A stretch of DNA of 32,780 nt, taken from positions 1-32,780 of the forward strand of contig CAMLJN010000032.1 in NCBI GenBank assembly GCA_946480445.1. The letters are read 5' to 3'. This document shows, piece after piece, positions 23,799 to 32,190 of the stretch. This DNA comes from an uncultured Buttiauxella sp. (GTDB lineage Bacteria; Pseudomonadota; Gammaproteobacteria; Enterobacterales; Enterobacteriaceae). Both the position numbers and the translations under genes were made by a program. Below the pieces are notes generated by a model. It was not told where the DNA came from. It searched no databases and worked only from the letters and a program-made list of their open reading frames with translations. Numbering within the stretch: position 1 is the stretch's first letter; each line of letters begins with the position of its first letter.

Positions 23799-24069
23799 GA
23801 TTGAAGATAAAGGCGGGAACTGTGGTTCGATTGGCATGGGGAATGGCACCTGGTTTACCATCCTCGATATTCCGGGGGTGGAAAACCTTTTTAATACCCG
23901 TAAAACCAATGACCCGATTGACTGCACCCGCTCCAAAGCACGGAAGCTCGCTGACCTGATTGAGGCATGGGAGCCTCCTGACCACTGGTTCACCGGCATC
24001 GGCAAATCCGAAGGAAAGGCACTTCTTATCGCCTTCCTGCGTAACTGCAAAGGCTTTCGCACTCACTGA
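23788..24069 (+). CDS. Hypothetical protein between tube and E genes
   Basis: This 93-aa protein contains TWFTILDIPGVENLFNTRKT and LADLIEAWEPPDHWFTGIGK, and ends NCKGFRTH. I do not recognise the family. It overlaps the preceding gene by 11 bases and is closed by a terminator-like hairpin, so the two form an inserted pair. Confidence 0.7.
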   Translation: MTVEIEDKGGNCGSIGMGNGTWFTILDIPGVENLFNTRKTNDPIDCTRSKARKLADLIEAWEPPDHWFTGIGKSEGKALLIAFLRNCKGFRTH

Positions 24070-24076
24070 TATCACA

Positions 24077-24099
24077 GGGGCTTCGGCCCCTTTCTTCTT
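24077..24099 (+). terminator. Rho-independent terminator-like hairpin
   Basis: GGGGC-TTCG-GCCCC at 24077-24090, a stable UUCG tetraloop, is followed by TTTCTTCTT. It is the clearest terminator in the window, yet lies within the tail operon after the inserted pair of genes, so it must be leaky, be overridden by antitermination, or mark the end of an independent transcript. Confidence 0.75.
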
Positions 24100-24167
24100 A
24101 ATCCCCTTTAATATCTGCCAGCCCCACCACCGGACATACTGCTCAGAACTTACACAGGAGCACGATC

Positions 24168-24482
24168 ATGTCACAAACCCAATCCGATACTTTTAAGCTG
24201 TCTTACCCCTTCACCACAGCCGCTGGTACCAGAGTTGAGCAGGTTGAACTGAAACGCCTGACGGTCAAAGACCTGAAACAGGTGCGCAAAATCAGTAAAG
24301 ACCCGGCTGACTGGGACGAACCGCTGATTGCCCGTAGCACCGGTATTCTTCCGGAAGACCTCGATAACATGGATCTTGCCGACTACATGGAGCTGCAGAA
24401 ACGATTTCAGCAAGTCACTGGGCTGGGCAAGAGCGACGAAAACGCTGATGCAGGCACAGGGGCTGCTGGCGAGGTGGTTTAG
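24168..24482 (+). CDS. E: Tail assembly chaperone E (Mu gp41-like)
   Basis: This 104-aa protein has TFKLSYPFTTAAGTRVEQVE and LKRLTVKDLKQVRKISKDPA, typical of the tail assembly chaperones of the gp41/gpE type. It coats the tape measure protein during tail assembly. AGGAG lies seven bases before the ATG. The frame ends with TAG at 24480, and the downstream E' part is in another phase. Confidence 0.86.
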   Translation: MSQTQSDTFKLSYPFTTAAGTRVEQVELKRLTVKDLKQVRKISKDPADWDEPLIARSTGILPEDLDNMDLADYMELQKRFQQVTGLGKSDENADAGTGAAGEVV

Positions 24483-24585
24483 ATTTCAGCCGGGGGAGAT
24501 TGATGCCCTCGATACTGACGATCTGGAGATGTGGCTGGAGCAGGCTGAAGAGCAAATCAAAAGCGAGTTCGGCGACAATCAGTAA
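24328..24585 (+). CDS. E': E' extension read by frameshift (P2 GpE-like)
   Basis: The useful part of this frame is its C-terminal 40-45 residues, LLARWFRFQPGEIDALDTDD followed by LEMWLEQAEEQIKSEFG, which match the small P2 GpE family. There is no good independent start, and upstream residues in this phase are nonsense-like. It is therefore probably made as an E-E' fusion of about 138 aa by ribosomal frameshift. E is in phase 0 and E' in phase +1, so the shift must be -2 or +1. The window for the shift is about 24420-24480. Confidence 0.75.
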   Translation: MPVAPVFFRKTSITWILPTTWSCRNDFSKSLGWARATKTLMQAQGLLARWFRFQPGEIDALDTDDLEMWLEQAEEQIKSEFGDNQ

Positions 24586-24598
24586 CAACTCATCACGT

Positions 24599-24621
24599 AA
24601 CAGCCGCCACTCGCGGCTGTT
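24599..24621. repeat. 9-bp perfect hairpin between E' and the tape measure gene
   Basis: AACAGCCGC at 24599-24607 pairs exactly with GCGGCTGTT at 24613-24621 across a CACTC loop. No T-run follows. It may be an mRNA processing or stability element before the long tape measure gene. Confidence 0.5.
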
Positions 24622-24677
24622 CTGCATGGCTTTCAGACATTTCCCTTCCGTTTTTCCGCTTTCAGAGGATAACCACC

Positions 24678-27356
24678 GTGGCCAGTGAATTTTCAGTCGG
24701 CGTCATTATTGGCGGCATTGTCGGGAGCAGCTTCCGCTCTGCCGTCAGCGGTACCCGACGCGCCCTTGACTCCCTGGGTGATACATCGCGCCGTCTGCAG
24801 GAACGCCAGAATGCCTTAACTCGTGCAACTGAACGTTATGGCCAGTTAGGCTCTTCCCGGATGCAGCGACTCAACAGCGACCTGCTGCGGGTAAGTCGCA
24901 CAATGGAGCAAATTGAGCGCCAGCAGCGCCGTCTGTCAGCATTATCGGCCACCAGTGATGCGTTGAAAGCCAATCGCATGGCGCTCTATGGTCAGGGCGC
25001 AGAAACCTATGCCATCGGCAGAACACTTGGGGCACCAGTCATGGCCTCGGTCAAACAATATGCCTCGTTTGAATCGCAGTTGCGGGATATCAGTGTCACT
25101 GGTGATCTGGATTCAAGGCAGGAACAGGCCATCGGTACTGCCATTCGTCGGGCATCCCTGCAGGTCAATCAGCTCCAGGAGTCCCTGCTAGGGGGCGTTG
25201 GTCAACTGGTTGCCGATGGCATGAATCCGCAGCAGGCAGCGACCTTTGCCGGGATGCTCGGTAAAGCGGCCACGGCCACCAAAGCGGATATGACTGACCT
25301 CGCAAAAATGACCTACGCCTTTAGCGATGCGCTGAAAATTACCGATGCCAAAGAGCTGGAGCAGGCGTTTGGGATTGCGGCAACCGGGGCTAAGCTAGGC
25401 TCGTTTGAACTGAAGGATATGGCGAAAGCACTACCGGGTATGGCCAAAGCCTTCGCTGCACGTGGTATTTACGGCAAAGACGCCATAACCCAGATCGTCG
25501 CCAGTCTGGAAGTGGGTAAAGGCAGCGGCTCAGCGGAAGAGGCCGTCACCAATATGTCAAACTGGCTGGCGGCGATGGGGCGCGGAGATACCATCCAGAA
25601 ATATGCTAAAGCCGGGGTAGATTACCAAGGGTCAATGCAGAATTACGTCGCTCAGGGCTTCTCACAGTACGAAGCCTCACTGATGATTGCCAACCGTTTT
25701 ATTGACGGTAAAGGTAAGGCGTTTTTACAGCAATGGAAAGCAGCAGGATCAAGAGGCGATCAGGAAGGCCAGCAAAAGCTAATGGAGTCCTTTGGTCTGG
25801 CAGAAGTCTTCACTGATATCCAGACCGTTAACCATTTACTGTCAATGCGTCAGGGCTGGGATAAATACCTTTCCAGTAAGCAGGAAATGAATACCCCGTC
25901 AGCAATGTCTACGCTGGATAAGGATGCTGCAAAACAAAATAATACGCTCGAAGGTCGTTGGCGCAGAACTCAGATTGGTTTTAACGAGGCAGCCATCAGC
26001 ATTGGTGAATCACTACGCCCGGCCTTGATCCAACTGGGTGAGACTTTTATTCCTTTAATGGACAGTGTCGGCAAATGGATAGCGGCAAACCCGCAACTCG
26101 TCAGCGGCACCATAAAGGTTGTAGGAGCATTACTTGCTTTCAAGATGGCCACTATCGGTCTCAAGCTGGGGCTGAATCTCCTTATTTCCCCCTTTGTTAA
26201 CGTCTGGAAAAATGCCGTTTTACTGCGGGCTAACTGGCTTCGGCTGACACTTGCACTCCGTGAAGGCGGTAAGCTCCGCTGGCTGGTGACCGGCTTCAGC
26301 GCCGTCGCCAGAGGTGCCAGAACTTTGGGAGGCGTGCTGTCTGGTGGGCTGGTTCGCGGCATTATGATCGCCGGGCGTGCCGTTCTCTGGATTGGCCGGG
26401 CACTGCTTATGAATCCCATTGGTCTTGCCATCACCGCCGTCGCGGCAGCAGCTTACCTTATTTACCGCAACTGGGGCGCAGTCAGTAGCTGGTTTAAACA
26501 GCGCTGGGCTGAGATTAAAGAGGCGTTTAACGGCGGTATCGTGGGGATTGGTAAGCTGCTGATTAACTGGTCTCCGGTTAGTCTGCTCTATAAAGCCTTT
26601 GCGGCTGCGCTGAAATACCTCGGTGTTGACCTGCCAGCGAAGTTCACCGACTTCGGTGGCCACCTTATCGACGGCCTGATTAACGGCATCAAAAATAAAT
26701 GGGAGTCGCTCAAAACCACCGTCACAGACATGGGCGACAGCGTAGGCGGCTGGTTTAAAGAAAAGCTGGGTATCCATTCACCAAGCCGGGTATTCATGGG
26801 CTTTGGTGACAACATCGCGCAGGGAGCGGCTATCGGCCTGCAACGCACGACACCACAGGCTGCGCTGGCCGGGCAGCGAATGGCCAGTGAACTGCTCCCC
26901 AAAATGCCCGTTAGCATCCAGGGGCCAAAAATACTGGATAACACTTCAGGTGCACGCTTAAGCATGCCGTCGCTCGACATCAGTGGGTTAATGTTGTCTG
27001 CTAAAAATGCGCTCGGAGCCGTGATTAATAGTTTGTCTGCCATGCCAGTTTTCCCACTTTCCACCCGTGCAACACTTTTACCAGGACAACGTCTGGCGAA
27101 TGAAATGACACCGGATGTTCCCCGTATTCCGTCGCCAGAAATCATGGCTGCGGGATTTTCAGGCCGTGGCGCAGCTGCAACTGGCGGCGGAACGTCTGGC
27201 GGTATCCAGGTCAGCTTTAATCCTCAGTTTTTCCTCAATGGCAAAGAAACCGCAGCGCCTGACGGGGTGACCGGCGCACTGAATATGAGCCTGCATGAGC
27301 TGGAGAAAATGCTGGAACGTCTGCTGGCTCAGCAACAACGCAGGAGGTACAGCTGA
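24678..27356 (+). CDS. T: Tail tape measure protein
   Basis: This 892-aa protein sets tail length. It starts with GTG behind AGAGGAT. Residues 30-110 are coiled coil (RRLQERQNALTRATERYGQL). A TP901-type core follows at about 120-330 (QYASFESQLRDISVTGDLDS, ATAFAGMLGKAATATKADMT-like). Hydrophobic segments occur at about 500-620 (GTIKVVGALLAFKMATIGLK, NPIGLAITAVAAAAYLIYRN). The C-terminal part has LGIHSPSRVFMGFGDNIAQG, usual in P2-type tape measures. Base composition in 25600-26300 is a little more AT-rich than around it. Confidence 0.92.
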   Translation: MASEFSVGVIIGGIVGSSFRSAVSGTRRALDSLGDTSRRLQERQNALTRATERYGQLGSSRMQRLNSDLLRVSRTMEQIERQQRRLSALSATSDALKANRMALYGQGAETYAIGRTLGAPVMASVKQYASFESQLRDISVTGDLDSRQEQAIGTAIRRASLQVNQLQESLLGGVGQLVADGMNPQQAATFAGMLGKAATATKADMTDLAKMTYAFSDALKITDAKELEQAFGIAATGAKLGSFELKDMAKALPGMAKAFAARGIYGKDAITQIVASLEVGKGSGSAEEAVTNMSNWLAAMGRGDTIQKYAKAGVDYQGSMQNYVAQGFSQYEASLMIANRFIDGKGKAFLQQWKAAGSRGDQEGQQKLMESFGLAEVFTDIQTVNHLLSMRQGWDKYLSSKQEMNTPSAMSTLDKDAAKQNNTLEGRWRRTQIGFNEAAISIGESLRPALIQLGETFIPLMDSVGKWIAANPQLVSGTIKVVGALLAFKMATIGLKLGLNLLISPFVNVWKNAVLLRANWLRLTLALREGGKLRWLVTGFSAVARGARTLGGVLSGGLVRGIMIAGRAVLWIGRALLMNPIGLAITAVAAAAYLIYRNWGAVSSWFKQRWAEIKEAFNGGIVGIGKLLINWSPVSLLYKAFAAALKYLGVDLPAKFTDFGGHLIDGLINGIKNKWESLKTTVTDMGDSVGGWFKEKLGIHSPSRVFMGFGDNIAQGAAIGLQRTTPQAALAGQRMASELLPKMPVSIQGPKILDNTSGARLSMPSLDISGLMLSAKNALGAVINSLSAMPVFPLSTRATLLPGQRLANEMTPDVPRIPSPEIMAAGFSGRGAAATGGGTSGGIQVSFNPQFFLNGKETAAPDGVTGALNMSLHELEKMLERLLAQQQRRRYS

Positions 27357-28240
27357 TGTTTGCAGTACTGGGTGATATTGAGTTTGAACTGATTACCTAC
27401 TGGGACGGCTTCGAGGCCACGTTCGGCGTCGATTATGCGGAGCATCCCCGTATCGAGGGTAAGCCCGGCCTGCAATTCGTTGGCGATAAGCTGGACGAAA
27501 TTCAGATAAGCCTGATCTTCCATCAGCACTATTGTGTGCCCGACGTGGAGCTGGCGAGACTGCGAACGGCCATGAAGGCCCATCAGGCGCTGGCGCTGGT
27601 CTTCGGCAACGGTGACTATCGCGGTTGGTTCGTGATTACCGATGTTACTGCAACCAGCGAGCAAACCGACAGCACCGGCAACGTGCTGGCCGTCAACGCC
27701 ACCGCGTCTCTCCGGGAGTACATCGGCGACCCGAAAAACCCGCTACAGCCTCCTGCGATACGCACAACGGTTCCCGGCGTCGGGGCGGTCTCCGGTGCCG
27801 TTCCTTCACCTTCCGGGGTGGCGCAGTACGTCCGCGACGGCGTCAACTATGCCAAACAGGCTCAGTCCGTTCTCCAGACCACCATCAGTGCCGTTCGGGT
27901 GGCGCAGAAAATGAAGGATAACCCCGCCGTTGCACTGACCCGTGTACCGGGGCTGATGAGCGGGCTGGGCAATGTATCCGGGGCGTTAGGCCAGAGCGTT
28001 CCGGCGTTTAATACACTCTCTGAATCCATGCCTGATGCCATCAGTCTGGCCAGAGCCACCAGTGATGCGGCCACGTATGTACAACAGGCACAGTCTTCGC
28101 TGAGCGGAGTGGACGGCAGCAATATCGCAGCGGCGCTGGATGCCGTTTCCGGGCAGCTTAACTCCGCCAGCACCACGTTCACCCGGATGTCGCCGGGGTT
28201 AAGCACCATGGCAGCTAAAATTCTGGCGAGGAGTGTGTGA
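27356..28240 (+). CDS. U: Tail protein GpU (P2 type) with C-terminal extension
   Basis: The first 130 residues match P2 GpU: FAVLGDIEFELITYWDGFEA, then VGDKLDEIQISLIFHQHYCV and LVFGNGDYRGWFVITDVTAT. The remaining 160 residues (SVLQTTISAVRVAQKMKDNP, MPDAISLARATSDAATYVQQ) are an alanine/serine-rich helical extension, so the 294-aa protein is almost twice as long as P2 GpU. It acts in tail completion near the baseplate. The start overlaps the tape measure stop. Confidence 0.85.
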   Translation: MFAVLGDIEFELITYWDGFEATFGVDYAEHPRIEGKPGLQFVGDKLDEIQISLIFHQHYCVPDVELARLRTAMKAHQALALVFGNGDYRGWFVITDVTATSEQTDSTGNVLAVNATASLREYIGDPKNPLQPPAIRTTVPGVGAVSGAVPSPSGVAQYVRDGVNYAKQAQSVLQTTISAVRVAQKMKDNPAVALTRVPGLMSGLGNVSGALGQSVPAFNTLSESMPDAISLARATSDAATYVQQAQSSLSGVDGSNIAAALDAVSGQLNSASTTFTRMSPGLSTMAAKILARSV

Positions 28241-28452
28241 TGTTTCTTGAACATGTCACCCGTGACGGAGAGCGCTGGGACTCTCTCGCATGGCAGTACT
28301 ATGGCGACCCGCTGGGCTATCCCCGGATAATTGCCGCCAATCCGCACGTGGCCATCACGCCGGTGCTGCCCTCCGGGCTGTTGTTACTGATTCCGGTTAT
28401 CGAGGCTGAAGAAGCCAGTACAGAAGAGGATATTGCCCCATGGCTGAGATAA
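28240..28452 (+). CDS. X: Tail protein X (LysM-like)
   Basis: This 70-aa protein is of the Phage_tail_X family: HVTRDGERWDSLAWQYYGDP and RIIAANPHVAITPVLPSGLL, a LysM-like fold that in P2 joins the hub to the tube. The ATG at 28240 overlaps the U stop (TGATG). It overlaps gene D by 13 bases. Confidence 0.9.
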   Translation: MFLEHVTRDGERWDSLAWQYYGDPLGYPRIIAANPHVAITPVLPSGLLLLIPVIEAEEASTEEDIAPWLR

Positions 28453-29609
28453 ACAGCACTGCACAAGCCGCATCAGCGTTAACCGGCGTCAGCGATGTTC
28501 TGAGTCCGGTGTTCACGCTGTGGTATCTGCAGAAGAACATCACCACCGATATCGCCCCCTATGTCACCCGCGTCACCTACAGCGATAACATCAAAAGCGA
28601 GTCCGATACCATTGAGGTGGAACTGGACGACACCGATGGCCGCTGGCTGGATAAGTGGTATCCGGGCAAGGGTGACACGCTGACGCTGAAAATGGGTTAT
28701 CAGGGCGAGAAGCTGCTGTCCTGCGGTACGTTCTCTATAGACGAGATCGAGGTGAGTTCGCCCGCGTCCGTTGTCGCTATCCGGGGCGTGGCCACGTCAG
28801 TCAACAATGCCCTGCGGACTAAATCCAGTCGTGGTTTCGAGAGCACCACGCTGGCGGCCATCGCTGGACGGATTGCCAAAAAGCATCAGCTGAAGCTGGT
28901 TGGCAGTATTGAGTCCATCAAAATTGACCGGGTGACCCAGTATGCAGAAACGGACGTGGGCTTCCTACGCCGACTGGCCAGCGAGTATGGTTATGCCGTG
29001 AAAGTGGTCAGCGACCAGTTGATTTTCTCCCATCTGGCCACGCTGCGCGGTCAGGAGCCGGTAAAACAGTTGAAGCCGCAGGATGTAGCCAGCTTTTCCC
29101 TGCGTGACACCATCAACCGCGTCTACAAATCCGCGAAGGTAAAACACCAGAAAAGCAGCGATAAAAAGCTGATCGTTTATGAAGCTGATGGCGGTACCAG
29201 CGAAAGCGACAAACAAACCAAAGGCGGTAAGGTCACCAGTGCCGACTCACTGAAGGTCAACAGCCGCGTCAGTGACCCGGACAGCGCCCGGATTAAAGCA
29301 GATTCGGCGCTGGCCAGGCATAACGAATACCAGCAGAACGGCTCGCTGACGCTGATGGGGACGCCTCAGTTGACTGCAGGCAACAAAATTGAACTGGTGG
29401 GCTTTGGTCAGTTATCCGGGCAATGGCTGATAACCACTGCCCGCCATGCGTTTGACCGTAACAACGGCTACATCACCGAACTGGAAGTGGCACGAGGGCC
29501 GGTTACGCAGGGCAAGGCGAAGAAAGGTAAAAAGACCGGAAAAACCCAGACGCTGACCGTCTATAAACCGGACGGCAGCACGTCCACGGTAATAAAGGAG
29601 AAAAAATAA
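28440..29609 (+). CDS. D: Baseplate hub protein GpD (late control D)
   Basis: This 389-aa protein matches P2 GpD: VTRVTYSDNIKSESDTIEVE, then LDDTDGRWLDKWYPGKGDTL, then YAETDVGFLRRLASEYGYAV. It forms the central hub trimer to which the spike attaches. The C-terminal 35 residues are lysine/threonine-rich (KKGKKTGKTQTLTVYK). Its start is inside gene X. Confidence 0.92.
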   Translation: MAEINSTAQAASALTGVSDVLSPVFTLWYLQKNITTDIAPYVTRVTYSDNIKSESDTIEVELDDTDGRWLDKWYPGKGDTLTLKMGYQGEKLLSCGTFSIDEIEVSSPASVVAIRGVATSVNNALRTKSSRGFESTTLAAIAGRIAKKHQLKLVGSIESIKIDRVTQYAETDVGFLRRLASEYGYAVKVVSDQLIFSHLATLRGQEPVKQLKPQDVASFSLRDTINRVYKSAKVKHQKSSDKKLIVYEADGGTSESDKQTKGGKVTSADSLKVNSRVSDPDSARIKADSALARHNEYQQNGSLTLMGTPQLTAGNKIELVGFGQLSGQWLITTARHAFDRNNGYITELEVARGPVTQGKAKKGKKTGKTQTLTVYKPDGSTSTVIKEKK

Positions 29610-30121
29610 TGACAGGCGTCACCCGTCAGGTCGGTACGGTCAGCGCCGTTGATGCCGACAAGGTTCAGGCCCGCGTTCGTCTGCCGGAATGTGATAACCT
29701 GCGCACTAACTGGCTTAACGTGCTGCAGCGCAATACCCAGGATAACAAGGATTACTGGCTCCCTGACGTGGGGGAGCAGGTTGAGGTGCTGCTCGATGCC
29801 AACGGCGAGGATGGTGTCATTCTGGGCGCGGTGTACTCAGACGTCGATAAACCGCCGTTCAGCGACAAAAACGTCCGGGGCACGAAATACGCGGATGGTG
29901 CAGAGTTCAGCTATAACCGCGCGACCCATACGCTGACGGTCAAAGGCGGTATCGAGCGCGTAGTAATCGAGGTTGCGGCAGGTATCAGCCTGAAGGGAAA
30001 AACCATTGATTTGACCGCTGACACCACCACGGTGAACGGCAACTTTGAAATCAACGGGAACGCCCATGCGACAGGTAACATTTTTGCTGACGGCCAGAAC
30101 TCCAATCACCACTCCCACTGA
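29609..30121 (+). CDS. V: Baseplate spike protein GpV
   Basis: This 170-aa protein has an OB-fold head (GVTRQVGTVSAVDADKVQAR, LPECDNLRTNWLNVLQRNTQ) and a beta-helical needle (TLTVKGGIERVVIEVAAGIS) ending in SNHHSH. The HXH at the very tip is the iron-binding motif known from P2-type membrane-piercing spikes. Start overlaps gene D by one base. Confidence 0.93.
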   Translation: MTGVTRQVGTVSAVDADKVQARVRLPECDNLRTNWLNVLQRNTQDNKDYWLPDVGEQVEVLLDANGEDGVILGAVYSDVDKPPFSDKNVRGTKYADGAEFSYNRATHTLTVKGGIERVVIEVAAGISLKGKTIDLTADTTTVNGNFEINGNAHATGNIFADGQNSNHHSH

Positions 30122-30129
30122 CCTTCTTA

Positions 30130-30174
30130 AACGCCTTTAATATCGGCGTTCCCGCACAGGGGCAATACTGCCCC
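30130..30174. repeat. Two hairpins in the V-W gap, the second abutting the W start
   Basis: AACGCC (30130-30135) pairs with GGCGTT (30145-30150). GGGGCA (30159-30164) pairs with TGCCCC (30169-30174), ending two bases before the ATG of W and including the only Shine-Dalgarno candidate (AGGGG). The second stem should limit W translation or bring the site into position. Confidence 0.55.
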
Positions 30175-30175
30175 C

Positions 30176-30523
30176 ATGAAAACAACCTCAGTATTCTGGC
30201 AACCGGCCCTGCAGGCTCCCGGCGAAATCGTCCGGGGGCTGGATGATATCTGGCAGGCCATTCAAATCATCCTGCGAACCCCTCGCGGCAGCGACCCGCA
30301 TCGCCCGGAGTTCGGCAGCAATCTGCATCTTTATATCGACTGGCCCATCGACCGGGCCATTCCGCATGTGGTGCGCGAATCCGTCGATGCCATCCGGCGC
30401 TGGGAGCCTCGCTGCCAGCTTATGTCGGTTAAACCCGCCGTCGATGGCGAACATCTTACGCTCCGGGTGAGCTGGAAAGGCTCTGACGGACAGCCCCGGA
30501 CTCAGGAGTTGCTATGGCGCTGA
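30176..30523 (+). CDS. W: Baseplate wedge protein GpW (gp25-like)
   Basis: This 115-aa protein has the gp25/lysozyme-like wedge pattern: GLDDIWQAIQIILRTPRGSD, then PHRPEFGSNLHLYIDWPIDR, then VVRESVDAIRRWEPR. It links hub and outer wedge of the baseplate. The usual Shine-Dalgarno site is replaced by a hairpin; the end overlaps gene J by 10 bases. Confidence 0.9.
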   Translation: MKTTSVFWQPALQAPGEIVRGLDDIWQAIQIILRTPRGSDPHRPEFGSNLHLYIDWPIDRAIPHVVRESVDAIRRWEPRCQLMSVKPAVDGEHLTLRVSWKGSDGQPRTQELLWR

Positions 30524-31617
30524 CAGAACCCGATTTTATTGAACGTGATGCTGACAAAATCACGGCTGAAATGATTGCACAGTACGAAGCCGCAACCGGC
30601 AAAACGCTGTACCCCGCTCAGGCTGAGCGCCTGTTGATTGACCTGTGGGCCTATCGCGAAATGCTGGTCAGGGTCGCGGCGCAGGAAGCAGCCAAACAGA
30701 ATCTGGTCGCCTTTGCCCGTGAGCCGATGATTGATTACCTCGGTGAACTGGTCGGTGTATACCGTCTTGCCGCGCAGCCTGCCACCACCACGCTCCAGTT
30801 CTCCGTGGATGAGGCGCTGGCCATTGATGTGCTGATTCCGGCAGGCACCCGCGTCAGCGCTTCCGACAGCATTATTTTTGCCACCGATACGGACGTGGTG
30901 CTGAAAGCCGGATTGCTGCTGGTCAATGCCACGGCCACCTGTACCGAACCGGGAGCCGCTGGCAATGGCTGGCAACCTGCGCAGGTCAGTCAGTTGCTCG
31001 ATGAGATTGATAACGTCGACCTGCAGGTGACTAATCTGGCGGCCAGTTCTGGCGGTTCTGAGCAGGAAGACAATGACAGGCTTCGCGAGCGTATCAAACT
31101 GGCCCCGGAGTCATTTACCAACGCCGGAAGCCGTATGGCATACCGTTTTCATGCCATGCAGGCCCATCCCAACATCGTCGATGTTGCCGTGCTTTCCCCG
31201 GTTCCCGGCACCGTAGAACTGTATCCGCTGCTCAGTACCGGCCTGCCGGACGACAGCATCCTCACGCTGGTAGAGAGTTTCTGTTCGGATGAAAAAGTCA
31301 GACCGCTCACTGATACTGTGCAGGTTAAAACGCCTCTGCAGGTGGATTACGCCATTGAAGCCAATATCACGATCTACCGCTACCAGGATGCCAACTCGGT
31401 AAAGGACAACGCTAACAGTGCCATTCAGAACTGGGTGGCATCCCGTACCGCCACACTGGGGCGCGATATTGTTCCCAGCCAGATTATCAGCGTGCTGTCT
31501 GTCTCCGGGGTATACCAGGTCGAACTGGTGACACCGGCACTGCGGGTGGTGGCAGAAAACGAATGGGCAAACTGCACCGCAATTACTCTCAACATGACCG
31601 GAGTATCCGATGGCTGA
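30514..31617 (+). CDS. J: Baseplate protein GpJ
   Basis: This 367-aa protein is of the Baseplate_J family: LYPAQAERLLIDLWAYREML, YLGELVGVYRLAAQPATTTL, GSEQEDNDRLRERIKLAPES. It forms the baseplate rim that carries the fibres. AGGAG lies five bases before the ATG. Confidence 0.93.
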   Translation: MALTEPDFIERDADKITAEMIAQYEAATGKTLYPAQAERLLIDLWAYREMLVRVAAQEAAKQNLVAFAREPMIDYLGELVGVYRLAAQPATTTLQFSVDEALAIDVLIPAGTRVSASDSIIFATDTDVVLKAGLLLVNATATCTEPGAAGNGWQPAQVSQLLDEIDNVDLQVTNLAASSGGSEQEDNDRLRERIKLAPESFTNAGSRMAYRFHAMQAHPNIVDVAVLSPVPGTVELYPLLSTGLPDDSILTLVESFCSDEKVRPLTDTVQVKTPLQVDYAIEANITIYRYQDANSVKDNANSAIQNWVASRTATLGRDIVPSQIISVLSVSGVYQVELVTPALRVVAENEWANCTAITLNMTGVSDG

Positions 31618-32188
31618 GCCGCTACAACTTCCGCCGCCGCTTGAGGGTGATATCAGCCTCAGAACGCTGGGAAGACTGGCCGGGCGACTGGATAACATCG
31701 ACCTGAGCGTACTGATGGTCTGTCTCGTCGATATCGTCGACAGTTCCGCGCTGCCATGGCTGGGCGAGCAGTTCTCACTGTTCGGCGATGGCTGGGAGCT
31801 TGCGGAGTCGGACGATGTACGCCGCATGCTTATCAAATCCGCTATCGAGCTGCACCGCTACAAAGGGACGCCGTGGTCAATCCGGGAAATTATCCGCCGT
31901 TTCGGCTTCGGCGAAGTGGATCTGATTGAAGGCACTGGCCAGATCGGCTACGACGGCAAACACACTTACAACGGGCTTTTCGTCCATGGCGATGCGGAAG
32001 CCTGGGCGGTATATCGCGTCATCCTTCAACAACCCATTACTAACGACCAGGCGGCGCTGTTACGTCAGACGCTCGCTGCCTTTGCTCCGGCCCGCTGCCA
32101 TCTGGCGAGCCTTGAGTATCAGTCTGTCGCCATTCGCTACAACGACACCGTCAACTATGACGGCAGCTATAACCACGGGAGCAGTTAA
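31610..32188 (+). CDS. I: Tail protein GpI
   Basis: This 192-aa protein matches P2 tail protein I: SALPWLGEQFSLFGDGWELA, IKSAIELHRYKGTPWSIREI, RRFGFGEVDLIEG. It attaches the tail fibre to the baseplate. It overlaps gene J by eight bases. The symbol is P2's and is unrelated to the protease gene I above. Confidence 0.92.
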   Translation: MAEPLQLPPPLEGDISLRTLGRLAGRLDNIDLSVLMVCLVDIVDSSALPWLGEQFSLFGDGWELAESDDVRRMLIKSAIELHRYKGTPWSIREIIRRFGFGEVDLIEGTGQIGYDGKHTYNGLFVHGDAEAWAVYRVILQQPITNDQAALLRQTLAAFAPARCHLASLEYQSVAIRYNDTVNYDGSYNHGSS

Positions 32189-32190
32189 TT

